From positions 1-24,324 of the forward strand of contig JAFYQY010000058.1 in NCBI GenBank assembly GCA_017559685.1: DNA of 24,324 bases. The letters run 5' to 3'. The notes under the pieces are model-generated. The model did not search any database and was not told the DNA's origin. It was given only the letters and a program-made list of their open reading frames with translations. Position 1 is the stretch's first letter, and each line of letters starts with the position of its first letter. This document shows positions 14,897-22,725 of this stretch, piece by piece. The position numbers were made by a program, and so were the translations under genes. Source of the DNA: Alistipes sp. (GTDB taxonomy: Bacteria > Bacteroidota > Bacteroidia > Bacteroidales > Rikenellaceae).

Positions 14897-17323
14897 CTAT
14901 AGTTTTGTGAGTTTTGCCAACTTGGCAAGCAAGGTCTTCTCCTCGCCCGAAGCCAAGCGAACAACGAGTTTATGGTCGGTAGCAAGAGGTACAACCTGTA
15001 CAATTTCGCCACGTCCGAACTTTGCGTGCTCGACACGATCGCCCACCGAGTAGGCGCACACCTCCGAGGTGACCTGACCTACGGTCGAGGTGTTCATTCG
15101 ACGCATACCCGAGACATCTCGCTGCGGCGTAGACTCCTTCTTTGCCGAGATAGGCGAAGTGAAAATCGACGATTTTCTCTCATCTCTCGTCTCTCGCCTC
15201 TCCTCTCTCTTCTGTTGGTAGCGAACATCGAAACGACGGCGCAGAGCATCCAAAGCGGTCTCGTCTTTTGAAGCGCCACCAGTGCTGGTTGTTCGACTCT
15301 GCTCGCTACGAGGCTTGTGAAGGTCGAAGTCGCACTCCACGTACTGCTCGTCAATCTCCGAGAGGAATCGGCTCGGCTTCGAGAACTCCATATTTCCCCA
15401 CTTGAAGCGCATATCCACGCACGAGAGTGTCGCCAACGACTTAGCTCGTGTGAGCGCCACATAGAACAAACGTCGCTCCTCCTCGATACCCTCGAGGGTG
15501 TCGACCGAGCGCACCGATGGGAAGAGATTCTCCTCGCATCCCACCACATAGATATAGTCGTACTCCAAACCTTTGGCCGAATGAACGGTCATAAGGGTTA
15601 CACGCTCCTTCTCCTCCTCGTCATCCTTCTGATCCATATCGGTCAAGAGCATCAGCGACTGCAACCACTCCTCGATTGTAGCCCCCTCGAAATCCTCTCG
15701 TTCGCCATTGCGAATCTCGGCTTCGACCTGCTCGTTGAACATCTGCATCGAGTTGATAACCTCCTCCAAGTTTGCCACTGCCGACTGCGCCTCAGGGGTG
15801 TTTTGGGTGGTGTAGAATGGCAACAAGCCACTTCGTACTGCCACCTCCTTACCGAAGTCGCACAACCCCTTATGCTCACGCTCCAACGAGAGTGAACGGA
15901 TGAGCGATACGAAGTCGGTAACCTTCTTTACGATAGCCTTCTCGACTGCATCGGCAGGGGTGCGCTCGACCATAGTGTCAACCGCCTCCCACATCGAAAT
16001 CTGCTTCTCCTGCGCTATCGCTTCGATGCGAGCAACGGTGGTGTCGCCGATACCTCGAGCTGGAGTGTTGATAATGCGCTTGAACGCCTCGTTGTCACGA
16101 GGATTTATAATGAGACGGATATACGAAATCATATCCTTGACCTCCTTGTGGTCGAAGAACGAGCTGCCTTTGTAGATAACGTATGGAATGCCTCGCTGAC
16201 GCAATGAATTCTCCAACGCCTGCGATTGGTTGTTGGTACGATAGAGAATCGCAACGTCGTTCCAACTACGACCGCTCTCACGCACCCTGTCACGCAAGTC
16301 CATAACTACCAAGTCGGCCTCCTCACGGTCGGTGTAGGCCTTGAAGATGCGAATCTTCTCGCCATTTGCACCCTCCGAGAAGCAGCGCTTCTTCAGCTTG
16401 CGAGAGTTGTGCTCGATAACCGAGTTTGCCGCATCGACGATAGTCTGTGTTGAGCGGTAGTTCTGCTCCAACTTAAAGACCTTAGCCTGCGGGTAGTCAC
16501 GCTGGAAGGAGAGAATATTCTCGATTTTGGCACCTCGGAACGAGTAGATACTCTGAGCATCGTCGCCCACTACGCAGATGCGTGAGTGGAACTGTGCCAA
16601 ACGACGAACGATGATATACTGTGCGTTGTTGGTATCCTGATACTCGTCGACCAACACATATTGGAAGCGCTCCTGATAGCGAGCCAATATCTCGGGGTGG
16701 TCACGGAAAAGGATGTTTGTCTGCAGGAGCAAGTCGTCGAAGTCCATTGCTCCGTTGAGCTTGCAACGACGGCAATACTCGGCGTAGATGTCGCCAAACT
16801 CGGGTATCTGCGCACGTCTGTCCTCGGTTGCAAAGATTGAATTCTGGAGATATGCACCAGGGGTGACGAGGTTGTTCTTCGCCATCGAAATGCGTGATGC
16901 GATAACGTTTGGCTTGTACTTGTCGTCGTTAAGACCTCGCTCCTTGATGATTGTTTTGATGAGATTTTTGCTGTCGTTGGTCTCGTAGATTGTGTACTCC
17001 TTTGGGTAACCCAACACATCGGCATTCTCACGCAAGATTCGTGAAAATACCGAGTGGAAAGTACCCATACAGATGTAGCGACTCTGTGGGCCGACCATCT
17101 TCTCGATACGCTCACGCATCTCGTTGGCGGCCTTATTGGTAAATGTCAGCGCCATAATCGTGTGAGCAGGAACGCCCTGCGCCAACATATAGGCGATACG
17201 GGTAGTCAATACTCGTGTTTTGCCCGATCCAGCACCGGCAATAATCAATGAAGGCTCGTTGTAAGCCTCGACAGCAGCTCGTTGCGCAGGGTTCAAACCC
17301 CGCAAAATCTCTTCATTCGTCAT
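14897..17323 (-). CDS. pcrA: ATP-dependent 3'-5' DNA helicase, PcrA/UvrD type
   Basis: 808 residues, superfamily 1A helicase. Motifs: Q-motif LNPAQRAAV, Walker A AGAGSGKT (29-36), GTFHSVFSRIL, motif II VDEYQDTN, motif III GDDAQSIYSFRGA, motif IV EQNYRSTQ, and VTLMTVHSAKGLEYDY plus YVALTRAK near the end. The C-terminus carries the PcrA-type basic/Tudor-like domain (YSVGDRVEHAKFGRGEI). It acts in nucleotide-excision repair and in clearing replication or transcription blocks. The frame continues upstream to 17389, but that part only translates promoter and heptad-repeat DNA, so MTNEEILRGL at 17323 is the start. The linker near residues 705-717 (REERRETRDER) is encoded by a heptad array, suggesting repeat-driven linker growth. 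Confidence 0.96.
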   Translation of the reverse strand: MTNEEILRGLNPAQRAAVEAYNEPSLIIAGAGSGKTRVLTTRIAYMLAQGVPAHTIMALTFTNKAANEMRERIEKMVGPQSRYICMGTFHSVFSRILRENADVLGYPKEYTIYETNDSKNLIKTIIKERGLNDDKYKPNVIASRISMAKNNLVTPGAYLQNSIFATEDRRAQIPEFGDIYAEYCRRCKLNGAMDFDDLLLQTNILFRDHPEILARYQERFQYVLVDEYQDTNNAQYIIVRRLAQFHSRICVVGDDAQSIYSFRGAKIENILSFQRDYPQAKVFKLEQNYRSTQTIVDAANSVIEHNSRKLKKRCFSEGANGEKIRIFKAYTDREEADLVVMDLRDRVRESGRSWNDVAILYRTNNQSQALENSLRQRGIPYVIYKGSSFFDHKEVKDMISYIRLIINPRDNEAFKRIINTPARGIGDTTVARIEAIAQEKQISMWEAVDTMVERTPADAVEKAIVKKVTDFVSLIRSLSLEREHKGLCDFGKEVAVRSGLLPFYTTQNTPEAQSAVANLEEVINSMQMFNEQVEAEIRNGEREDFEGATIEEWLQSLMLLTDMDQKDDEEEKERVTLMTVHSAKGLEYDYIYVVGCEENLFPSVRSVDTLEGIEEERRLFYVALTRAKSLATLSCVDMRFKWGNMEFSKPSRFLSEIDEQYVECDFDLHKPRSEQSRTTSTGGASKDETALDALRRRFDVRYQQKREERRETRDERKSSIFTSPISAKKESTPQRDVSGMRRMNTSTVGQVTSEVCAYSVGDRVEHAKFGRGEIVQVVPLATDHKLVVRLASGEEKTLLAKLAKLTKL
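15177..15211 (-). repeat. Heptad array of the GACGAGA class inside the pcrA coding sequence (5 units)
   Basis: On the plus strand, five consecutive units of form TCTCnnC start at 15177, 15184, 15191, 15198 and 15205. On the coding (minus) strand these read as GACGAGA-class units with one or two changes each. Seven-base units shift frame each time, but the array encodes a charged KREERRETRDER-like stretch in the disordered linker before the PcrA C-terminal domain. The same repeat class sits in the promoter of this gene at 17347-17374. Confidence 0.75.
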
Positions 17324-17331
17324 AGTGACGA

Positions 17332-17339
17332 CAAAGATA
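17332..17339 (-). promoter_or_regulatory. -7 promoter element of pcrA
   Basis: TATCTTTG on the minus strand (CAAAGATA on plus) is an exact TAnnTTTG match. Only 8 nt separate it from the ATG, so the transcript would have almost no leader. A -33-like TTTC lies at 17360-17357 within the adjoining heptad array, with a short 17-nt spacer. Confidence 0.72.
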
Positions 17340-17346
17340 GTAAAAA

Positions 17347-17374
17347 GACAAGAGACGAAAGACGAGAGACGAGA
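17347..17374 (+). repeat. Heptad tandem array, GACGAGA class (4 units), pcrA promoter
   Basis: Four 7-bp units start at 17347, 17354, 17361 and 17368. Units 3 and 4 are exact GACGAGA; units 1 and 2 have one change each. The array abuts the pcrA -7 box through an A-rich linker. The whole block 17332-17376 is nearly the same as 22711-22755 in front of the DUF4924 gene. Confidence 0.88.
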
Positions 17375-17412
17375 GATTTTTTTCAACAATTTTGAGTTGA
17401 GATTTTTTTCGA

Positions 17413-17433
17413 GAGAGTAGTGAGTAGGTAGTA
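17413..17433 (+). repeat. Short heptad array, GAGAGTA class (3 units)
   Basis: Three 7-bp units, GAGAGTA, GTGAGTA and GGTAGTA, lie in the pcrA-recG spacer. A related stretch with GAGAGTA followed by GTGAATT occurs at 24271-24291 after ispG. The array is short and degenerate, so the call leans on the other arrays in the window. Confidence 0.55.
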
Positions 17434-17440
17434 GTTAAAT

Positions 17441-17468
17441 TTTTTAATTTTTAATTCTTAATTTTTAA
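17441..17468 (+). repeat. Heptad tandem array, TTTTTAA class (4 units), upstream of recG
   Basis: Four 7-bp units start at 17441, 17448, 17455 and 17462. Three are exact TTTTTAA and one is TTCTTAA. The array ends 10 bp before the recG -7 box, occupying the -33 and spacer region. It is A/T-rich and could act as an UP-like element. Confidence 0.78.
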
Positions 17469-17478
17469 TTAAGATTGT

Positions 17479-17486
17479 TATCTTTG
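17479..17486 (+). promoter_or_regulatory. -7 promoter element of recG
   Basis: TATCTTTG is an exact TAnnTTTG match. It ends only 4 nt before the ATG at 17491 and 13 nt before the second ATG at 17500. Transcription would therefore start at or within the first codons, giving a leaderless or nearly leaderless mRNA. Confidence 0.7.
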
Positions 17487-17490
17487 CACT

Positions 17491-19605
17491 ATGGGAAGTA
17501 TGCTCGATAATTCGATTAAGTTTGTGCAAGGCGTAGGCGAGGTGCGTGCCAAGTTGCTCGAGAAGGAGCTTGGTATTGTCACTATGCGTGATATGCTCTA
17601 CCACTTCCCATTCCGATATATCGACCGCTCGAAGACCTACAAAGTAAGGGAGGTAACCGAGGATAACGCCTCGGCTTATATCCAATTGCGAGTAAAGGTT
17701 ATTGGCAAGTCCTTCTCGGGCGAGGGACGCAAACAGCGACTCTCGGTCTATATGGCCGACGAGACGGGTAGGGTAGAGTTGATATGGTTTAGAGGTATCA
17801 AGTGGATCGATAAGGTTATCGAACACAACAGAGAGTATATCGTCTTTGGTCGTCCTTCGTTCTTTCGTGGCGAATTTTCGATGGTACATCCCGAAATCGA
17901 GGTTATTGACAAGGCACTTGCCCGCAAGGTCGAGAGTGGCTTGCAGGGCATATACTCCTCGACCGAGAAGGTCTCGACTACGCTTGGCGGAAAGGGACTT
18001 TACAATATTGTCTGTTCGTTGTGGGGTGTGGTGCGAGGTCACATCAAGGAGCATCTGCCAGAGTATGTCGTGCGCAAATATGGCTTGATGTCGCTCTCCG
18101 AGGCGCTCTACAACATCCATTTCCCGCAGTCGCCCGAGAAGTTGCGACAGGCGCAGTATAGATTGAAATTCGACGAGCTGTTCGGCATACAGCTCAATAT
18201 TCAGTCTCGTCGCTCGGAGCGTACAGGTCGCAGAGACGGCTTCTTGTTCCCGAAGGTGGGCGAAAAGTTCAATACCTTCTATCATACAAAACTACCATTC
18301 GAGTTGACAGACGGTCAGAAGCAGGCGGTACGTGATATCCGCAAGGATACCGTCTCGGGCATTCAGATGAATCGCCTCTTGCAGGGTGATGTGGGTAGCG
18401 GTAAGACCGTAGTGGCGTTGTTGTCGATGCTTTTGGCGGGCGACAACGGTTTCCAGTCGTGTATGATGGTGCCGACCGAGATTTTGGCACGCCAACACTT
18501 CGCATCGATGTCGAAGATGTGCGAGGGGGTACCTGTGCGTCTGGCGATATTGACGGGAACGACAAAGACAAAGGAGAGACGAGAGATTTTGACCGCTTTG
18601 GAGGCTGGCGAGATAGATATTTTGGTGGGAACGCACGCTCTGATTGAGGATAGAGTGCAGTTCTCGAACCTCGGACTTGTGATTATCGACGAGCAGCATC
18701 GCTTCGGCGTGGAGCAGCGAGCTCGCCTGTGGACTAAGAATGCGCAACCGCCACACATCCTTGTGATGACGGCTACGCCTATCCCGAGAACGTTGGCGAT
18801 GACATTGTATGGCGACTTGGATGTCTCGGTTATTAAGGGCTTGCCTCCGGGTCGACAGCCTATTAAGACCTATCACTACTTCGAGTCTGGTCGATTGATT
18901 TTGCAGAACTTTATGCGTAGTCAGATTGCTCGAGGTCGTCAGGTTTATGTGGTTTATCCGCTTATTGCCGAGTCCGAGAAGATGGACTATCTCTCGTTGC
19001 AGGAGGGCTTCGAGGCTATTGTGCAAGATTTTCCATTGCCGAAATATCGTGTGGCGGTGTGCCACGGCAAGATGAAGGCCGACCTCAAGCAACAAGCTAT
19101 GGAGGAGTTCAAGAGCGGTCAAGCCGATATTTTGGTTGCAACGTCGGTTATCGAGGTGGGCGTCGACGTGCCTAATGCAACGGTCATCGTTATCGAGTCG
19201 GCCGAGCGATTTGGCTTGGCGCAGTTGCATCAGCTGCGAGGTCGTGTAGGTCGAGGTTCGGAGCAGTCTTATTGCGTGCTGATGTCCGACGAGAAGTTGT
19301 CGAAGGAGTCGAGCAAGCGATTGGAGGCGATGTGCCAAACTACCGACGGCTTCGAGTTGGCAGAGCTCGATTTGAAGTTGCGAGGTGCAGGCGATATAAA
19401 CGGAACAATGCAGAGTGGCGAGGCTTTCAATCTGAAGATTGCCAATCCAACCTACGATAATCAAATCTTGCAGGTGGCGCAGGAGTTGGCGATATCGATT
19501 TTGAATATCGATGCCGAGCTTGCACACCCCGATCACATCGCTTTGCGTGAGTTGCGTAGTCGCTATGCTCCCGAAAATAAGGGCGATTTTTCGGAGATAT
19601 CATAA
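17491..19605 (+). CDS. recG: ATP-dependent DNA helicase RecG
   Basis: 704 residues. RecG remodels stalled replication forks and branch-migrates Holliday junctions. An N-terminal wedge/OB domain (about 1-160, with IKFVQGVGEVRA and HFPFRYIDRS) is followed by helicase motifs: Walker A GDVGSGKT (299-306), VPTEILARQHF, GTHALIED, DEQH box (400-403, IIDEQHRFGV), MTATPIPRTLA and QLRGRVGRG. The C-terminal LRGAGDINGTMQSG stretch is also typical. Either M1 (17491) or M4 (17500) may start the protein; the family N-terminus and the promoter position do not decide. It is divergent from pcrA across a 167-bp repeat-filled spacer. The DUF3108 gene follows 30 bp downstream. Confidence 0.96.
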   Translation: MGSMLDNSIKFVQGVGEVRAKLLEKELGIVTMRDMLYHFPFRYIDRSKTYKVREVTEDNASAYIQLRVKVIGKSFSGEGRKQRLSVYMADETGRVELIWFRGIKWIDKVIEHNREYIVFGRPSFFRGEFSMVHPEIEVIDKALARKVESGLQGIYSSTEKVSTTLGGKGLYNIVCSLWGVVRGHIKEHLPEYVVRKYGLMSLSEALYNIHFPQSPEKLRQAQYRLKFDELFGIQLNIQSRRSERTGRRDGFLFPKVGEKFNTFYHTKLPFELTDGQKQAVRDIRKDTVSGIQMNRLLQGDVGSGKTVVALLSMLLAGDNGFQSCMMVPTEILARQHFASMSKMCEGVPVRLAILTGTTKTKERREILTALEAGEIDILVGTHALIEDRVQFSNLGLVIIDEQHRFGVEQRARLWTKNAQPPHILVMTATPIPRTLAMTLYGDLDVSVIKGLPPGRQPIKTYHYFESGRLILQNFMRSQIARGRQVYVVYPLIAESEKMDYLSLQEGFEAIVQDFPLPKYRVAVCHGKMKADLKQQAMEEFKSGQADILVATSVIEVGVDVPNATVIVIESAERFGLAQLHQLRGRVGRGSEQSYCVLMSDEKLSKESSKRLEAMCQTTDGFELAELDLKLRGAGDINGTMQSGEAFNLKIANPTYDNQILQVAQELAISILNIDAELAHPDHIALRELRSRYAPENKGDFSEIS

Positions 19606-19635
19606 TATATAGGTAGGGTTGTGCGTTTAACGATT

Positions 19636-20511
19636 ATGAGCAGAAAAGTAAAGGGTGCGATATTTGCATTGTTGCTTCTTATCGGTGTAGCAACCGCCTC
19701 GGCACAGCGTTTTCAGCCTGGCGAGGTGCTCTACTATCGAGCAGCCTACCGAGCATTGCTTGTGCCGAATATCGAGGCTGGCGAGGTTACCGTATCGACG
19801 AAGCTCGACACCCTCGACGGCAAAGCGATGTATCGTGTGACGGGCAATGGACGTACGCTGTCATTCTTCCGTTGGTTCTTCGATATGAACGACACCTACG
19901 ATATATGGGTGGATAAGAATACTCTCCGCACGCAGCGCTTCGAGAGCAACATCAAGGAGGATCGCTATACCTTCCGTAGCAACTATCGCTACGATTGGCG
20001 AGCAATGAAGGTGCACACTTGGTCGCAAAAACTACAAGAGACGCCTAAGGAGAAGACGATGCCTCTCACGAAGGAGAGTATGGATGCGGTGTCGCTCTAT
20101 TTCAATCTGCGCTCGGTCGATTTGGAGTCGTTCAGTGTGGGCGAACACCGAGAACTCGATATGGTGCTGGAGGATACGATTCGTAACCTGAAATATCGCT
20201 TTATAGGCCGTGAGGAGCTTAAGGTGCCGAGGTTGGGCAGGTTCGATACGATGAAGTTTGCCTGCACGATAGGCTCGTCGGAGGAGTTCTCGTTTACTGA
20301 CGGTACGGAGTTCTTTATTTGGATAACCAACGACGAGAATAAGATTCCCGTGATGCTCTCCTCGCCCGTACGAGTGGGCGAAATTAGAGCCTACCTTCGT
20401 CGTTATGAGGGGTTGCGCTATCCGCTGACAAGCTGGCTCGACTCGGAGCCCGAGAAGGCGACGACGGAGCAGACGCATAAACCAGCAATAAAGCCACAGC
20501 AGCACGAATAG
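19636..20511 (+). CDS. DUF3108 domain-containing exported protein
   Basis: 291 residues from ATG at 19636; the frame can be extended 15 nt upstream to a GTG, giving a less typical signal peptide. A clear signal peptide (KVKGAIFALLLLIGVATASA, then QRF) predicts export to the periplasm. The mature part starts FQPGEVLYYRAAYRALLVPN, then GEVTV, MYRVTGNGRT and the NDTYDIWVD block. This is the DUF3108 pattern, a beta-rich fold of unknown function common in Gram-negative bacteria. A Pro/Thr/Gln-rich tail ends the protein. It lies 30 bp after recG and may be cotranscribed, although a functional link is not evident. Confidence 0.85.
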   Translation: MSRKVKGAIFALLLLIGVATASAQRFQPGEVLYYRAAYRALLVPNIEAGEVTVSTKLDTLDGKAMYRVTGNGRTLSFFRWFFDMNDTYDIWVDKNTLRTQRFESNIKEDRYTFRSNYRYDWRAMKVHTWSQKLQETPKEKTMPLTKESMDAVSLYFNLRSVDLESFSVGEHRELDMVLEDTIRNLKYRFIGREELKVPRLGRFDTMKFACTIGSSEEFSFTDGTEFFIWITNDENKIPVMLSSPVRVGEIRAYLRRYEGLRYPLTSWLDSEPEKATTEQTHKPAIKPQQHE

Positions 20512-20523
20512 CAAAAAAATTAC

Positions 20524-20531
20524 TATATTTG
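20524..20531 (+). promoter_or_regulatory. -7 promoter element of the coiled-coil membrane protein gene
   Basis: TATATTTG is an exact TAnnTTTG match, 18 nt before the ATG at 20550. No TTTG is seen at the -33 position, so the upstream half is unsupported. Confidence 0.6.
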
Positions 20532-20549
20532 CAAAAATAATCTACAACT

Positions 20550-21476
20550 ATGGAGGATAATAAGTACGATTACACCCCGGAAGAGGGTTATGAGAATGAA
20601 GAGAAGAGTGAGAACGAGGCGGTGAAAAAGACCCTCAAGGGTTACCAAATCGTAGTGGTTTTGCTTGCCATTATCTTGGCAGGTTTGTCGGTGTTGTATT
20701 TTAACCTCAATCGCCAACAGCAGGAGGAGTACCAGATGTTGGAGGTTGAGCGTAACAATATCCAGGGCGAGCTCACCAATATGATTAGCGAGTACGACTC
20801 GTTGAAGTTCGAGAGCGACTCTATTGCTGCGACTCTGAACGAGGCAACCAGAACTATCGAGCAACTCAAGAATGAGCGTCGCTTGAACTATAACACTATT
20901 AAGAAGTATCAGAAGGAGGTTGGTACTTTGCGTGCCGTGATGAAGAACTATCTTCGTCAGATCGACTCGCTCAATACCATCAACAAGAAGCTCTCGGGCG
21001 AGAATGTCAACCTTCGTCAGGAGATTTCGTCGCTCAACCTTCGTGCCGACAAGGCCGAGGAGCAGGCTAAGGAGTTCCAAAACAAGGTTAAGCAGGGCTC
21101 GATACTTCACGCTCGTGACATTACACTCGTGGCGTTGAATGCTAACGACAAGGTTGTCTCACGTGTTTCGAAGGCTGCTAAGTTGCGTGTAGACTTCACT
21201 ATTGGCGCAAACGAGTTGGCAAAGGCGGGCAACCGACCTATCTATCTATGCATTACATCGCCTGATGGCTATCTCCTTTCGACCGATGCAACGCCTACAT
21301 TTGTATATCAGGGCGTGAAGAAGGGCTACTCGGAGTCTCGTGAGGTGGATTACCAGAACGAGGATGTCGATGTCAGCATCTTCTATAAGGGTAGCGCCTT
21401 CATCCCTGGCACCTACAAGATTGAGTTGTATATGGACGGCAACAATGTTGGTGCAGCAGAGATTGCAATGAAGTAG
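20550..21476 (+). CDS. Single-pass membrane protein with coiled coil and C-terminal beta domain, function unknown
   Basis: 308 residues. An acidic cytoplasmic N-terminus (1-30) is followed by one membrane helix (about 32-52, [18 protein letters not shown]). A long coiled coil follows (about 55-175, rich in E/Q/K/N with heptad leucines, for example [21 protein letters not shown]). The C-terminal globular region (about 180-308) has beta-strand character and ends [19 protein letters not shown]. The topology suggests the coiled coil and beta domain project into the periplasm. I do not recognise a named family. It looks like a conserved Bacteroidales envelope protein. Rubredoxin follows 26 bp downstream. 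Confidence 0.8.
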   Translation: MEDNKYDYTPEEGYENEEKSENEAVKKTLKGYQIVVVLLAIILAGLSVLYFNLNRQQQEEYQMLEVERNNIQGELTNMISEYDSLKFESDSIAATLNEATRTIEQLKNERRLNYNTIKKYQKEVGTLRAVMKNYLRQIDSLNTINKKLSGENVNLRQEISSLNLRADKAEEQAKEFQNKVKQGSILHARDITLVALNANDKVVSRVSKAAKLRVDFTIGANELAKAGNRPIYLCITSPDGYLLSTDATPTFVYQGVKKGYSESREVDYQNEDVDVSIFYKGSAFIPGTYKIELYMDGNNVGAAEIAMK

Positions 21477-21502
21477 AAAAAACGTTAAAACTGAAAGTTG
21501 AT

Positions 21503-21664
21503 ATGAAAAAGTATGTTTGCACCGTGTGTGCTTGGGTCTACGACCCAGCGGTAGGCGACCCCGATAGTGGTATCGCTCCAGGCACAGCCTTCGAGGATAT
21601 TCCTGAGGATTGGGTTTGCCCAATCTGTGGAGTAGGTAAGGATGAGTTCAATCCGATTGGATAA
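21503..21664 (+). CDS. Rubredoxin
   Basis: 53 residues. It holds one mononuclear iron in a Cys4 site: C6 and C9 ([12 protein letters not shown]), C39 and C42 ([13 protein letters not shown]). [17 protein letters not shown] between them is the family core. Rubredoxins shuttle single electrons in the cytoplasm, often to peroxide- or superoxide-reducing enzymes in anaerobes. The residue after C9 is Ala where Gly is usual. No promoter of its own was found, so it is probably read through from the coiled-coil gene 26 bp upstream. A terminator begins 4 bp after its stop codon. Confidence 0.96.
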   Translation: MKKYVCTVCAWVYDPAVGDPDSGIAPGTAFEDIPEDWVCPICGVGKDEFNPIG

Positions 21665-21667
21665 CGG

Positions 21668-21697
21668 AAAAGCCGAGTTGTGAGACTCGGCTTTTTT
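21668..21697 (+). terminator. Intrinsic terminator after rubredoxin
   Basis: AAAAGCCGAGT (21668-21678) pairs with ACTCGGCTTTT (21685-21695) around a 6-nt loop and is followed by further T residues. This is a classic GC-rich stem with a U-tract. Confidence 0.9.
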
Positions 21698-21698
21698 A

Positions 21699-21719
21699 GA
21701 CGATAGACGAGAGCCGAGA
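21699..21719 (+). repeat. Heptad array, GACGAGA class (3 units)
   Basis: Three 7-bp units, GACGATA, GACGAGA and GCCGAGA, lie directly after the rubredoxin terminator. This is the third intergenic copy of the class found at the pcrA and DUF4924 promoters, here not attached to a recognisable TAnnTTTG element. Confidence 0.7.
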
Positions 21720-21764
21720 TCTTTGTCTTTCTTGTTAGAAGCCGTAAAGTCAGATATAGCTTAA

Positions 21765-21801
21765 AAATATAAAGGAGTGCAATTTGCACTCCTTTATATT
21801 T
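21765..21801. terminator. Bidirectional terminator between rubredoxin and rpmH
   Basis: A perfect 18-bp inverted repeat (AAATATAAAGGAGTGCAA at 21765-21782; right arm 21784-21801) is centred on 21783, with A/T-rich outer arms giving T tracts on both strands. It ends 19 bp from the rpmH stop codon and backs up the rubredoxin terminator on the plus strand. Confidence 0.88.
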
Positions 21802-21820
21802 AATCGTAATTGATTACAGA

Positions 21821-21982
21821 TTAATTGTACTTGAAAGTTGCCTCGTCCGAAACAGTCAACTTCTTGCGACCCTTTGCGCGGCGAGCAGCCAACACCTTGC
21901 GGCCGTTCGCAGTAGCCATACGAGCACGGAAACCGTGCTTGTTGATGCGCTTGCGGCGCGATGGCTGGTAAGTTCTCTTCAT
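21821..21982 (-). CDS. rpmH: 50S ribosomal protein L34
   Basis: 53 residues starting [18 protein letters not shown], continuing [20 protein letters not shown] and ending [14 protein letters not shown]. This is the highly basic L34 signature. An in-frame ATG six bases upstream (21988) would add Met-Ala; the family usually begins at MKRT, hence this start. L34 is a small structural protein of the large ribosomal subunit. The gene stands alone on its strand between a strong promoter and the bidirectional terminator, rather than next to rnpA or dnaA as in many bacteria. Confidence 0.96.
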   Translation of the reverse strand: MKRTYQPSRRKRINKHGFRARMATANGRKVLAARRAKGRKKLTVSDEATFKYN

Positions 21983-22026
21983 TGCCATAATTGTATAGTT
22001 TTTATTGTTTTACTCTCAAAATTAAG

Positions 22027-22045
22027 CGCATAATTTCCCTATGCG
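22027..22045 (-). promoter_or_regulatory. 5'-terminal hairpin of the rpmH mRNA (candidate)
   Basis: CGCATA (22027-22032) and TATGCG (22040-22045) form a 6-bp stem with a 7-nt loop. It lies just downstream of the rpmH -7 box, so it would sit at the extreme 5' end of the roughly 60-nt leader. It may stabilise the transcript or mediate control; this is inferred from position. Confidence 0.45.
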
Positions 22046-22050
22046 GAGTG

Positions 22051-22081
22051 CAAAGGTACAACCTTTTTTCGATTTTGCAAA
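22051..22081 (-). promoter_or_regulatory. Promoter of rpmH
   Basis: On the minus strand, -33 TTTG (22081-22078) is separated by 19 nt from -7 TACCTTTG (22058-22051). This is a complete consensus match, as expected for a highly expressed ribosomal protein gene. The -7 box lies 68 nt before the MKRT start codon. Confidence 0.85.
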
Positions 22082-22137
22082 ACCTTTTTTGAAAAAATCG
22101 CTCTATTTTTCGGTTTTCGGCATTATGGTGCCGTTTT

Positions 22138-22692
22138 TTACTCCTTAAACATATCAATCTCACCCCTTTCGACCTTGTGGAAGAGGTCAGCGAGAGTGGC
22201 GATATATGGAGAGATAACCTCGATGGTGTCGGCTACCGCCTTCTCGCCTTCGCCCTTTATACGGTAGAGCATTGCGGCGTAGAGTGCACGGAAGCAGAGC
22301 TCCGTATCGTTCATCTCGCTATCCTTGCCGAGACGAGCACGCAACGATGGAAGGTGCTGGGTGAGAAGCGAATAACGCATACGGTAGACCTCGGCGAGAT
22401 CCTTCTGTTGCAAGAGACGCAAGTGGAGGTCGTGGAGGTCGGATATAAGGTGCAGGGTGTGGTCGAGGTGTCCCGACTTCTCCTTACCCTCCTGTACGAG
22501 GAGGTTGGCGATATCCATATACCACGCCAAGAGCATCTGCTCCTGCTGTGAGTCGAGTTTGCGAGGCTTTACCAGCGTCGAATATATCGCCTCGGGCGAG
22601 AATTGCAATGCACGCAACAAGTCCTCAATCTGCCACAAGTATAAGATATACTCGGCGATATTCTCCTTACGTTTTTGTTGTGCTATATCCAT
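22138..22692 (-). CDS. DUF4924 family protein
   Basis: 184 residues, mostly helical, with no signal peptide or membrane segment. The N-terminal IAEYILYLWQIEDLLRAL is the hallmark of the Bacteroidota-restricted family DUF4924, whose function is unknown to me. Charged helices follow (MLLAWYMDIANLLVQEGK, HLISDLHDLHLRLL, and EVISPYIATLADLFHKVE near the end). It stands alone, divergent from ispG across 82 bp, behind a TATCTTTG promoter embedded in a GACGAGA heptad array. The stretch between its stop and the rpmH promoter (22082-22137) shows only A/T-rich sequence. Confidence 0.85.
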   Translation of the reverse strand: MDIAQQKRKENIAEYILYLWQIEDLLRALQFSPEAIYSTLVKPRKLDSQQEQMLLAWYMDIANLLVQEGKEKSGHLDHTLHLISDLHDLHLRLLQQKDLAEVYRMRYSLLTQHLPSLRARLGKDSEMNDTELCFRALYAAMLYRIKGEGEKAVADTIEVISPYIATLADLFHKVERGEIDMFKE

Positions 22693-22710
22693 AATCGATT
22701 ATCTTTTGGG

Positions 22711-22718
22711 CAAAGATA
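22711..22718 (-). promoter_or_regulatory. -7 promoter element of the DUF4924 gene
   Basis: TATCTTTG on the minus strand (CAAAGATA on plus) is an exact TAnnTTTG match, 18 nt before the ATG. The sequence upstream of it is a heptad array nearly identical to the one in the pcrA promoter. Confidence 0.7.
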
Positions 22719-22725
22719 CGAAAAA

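Noticed and set aside
17324..17389. N-terminal extension of PcrA
   Set aside because: It translates the promoter and heptad array and lies upstream of the -7 box, so it cannot be in the transcript from that promoter.
17347..17468. Repeat-rich pcrA-recG spacer considered as a CRISPR or IS remnant
   Set aside because: Units are 7 bp without spacers, with no terminal inverted repeats, target duplication or transposase.
18563..18590. GACGAGA-like stretch inside recG
   Set aside because: It encodes TKTKERREIL, which I recall as a conserved RecG segment, so it looks like coincidence from codon choice rather than a repeat insertion.
18292..19536. Long (414-residue) antisense open frame in recG
   Set aside because: It is a mirror of strong codon bias in recG; the composition is His/Gln/Arg-rich, there are no recognisable motifs, and no promoter is seen.
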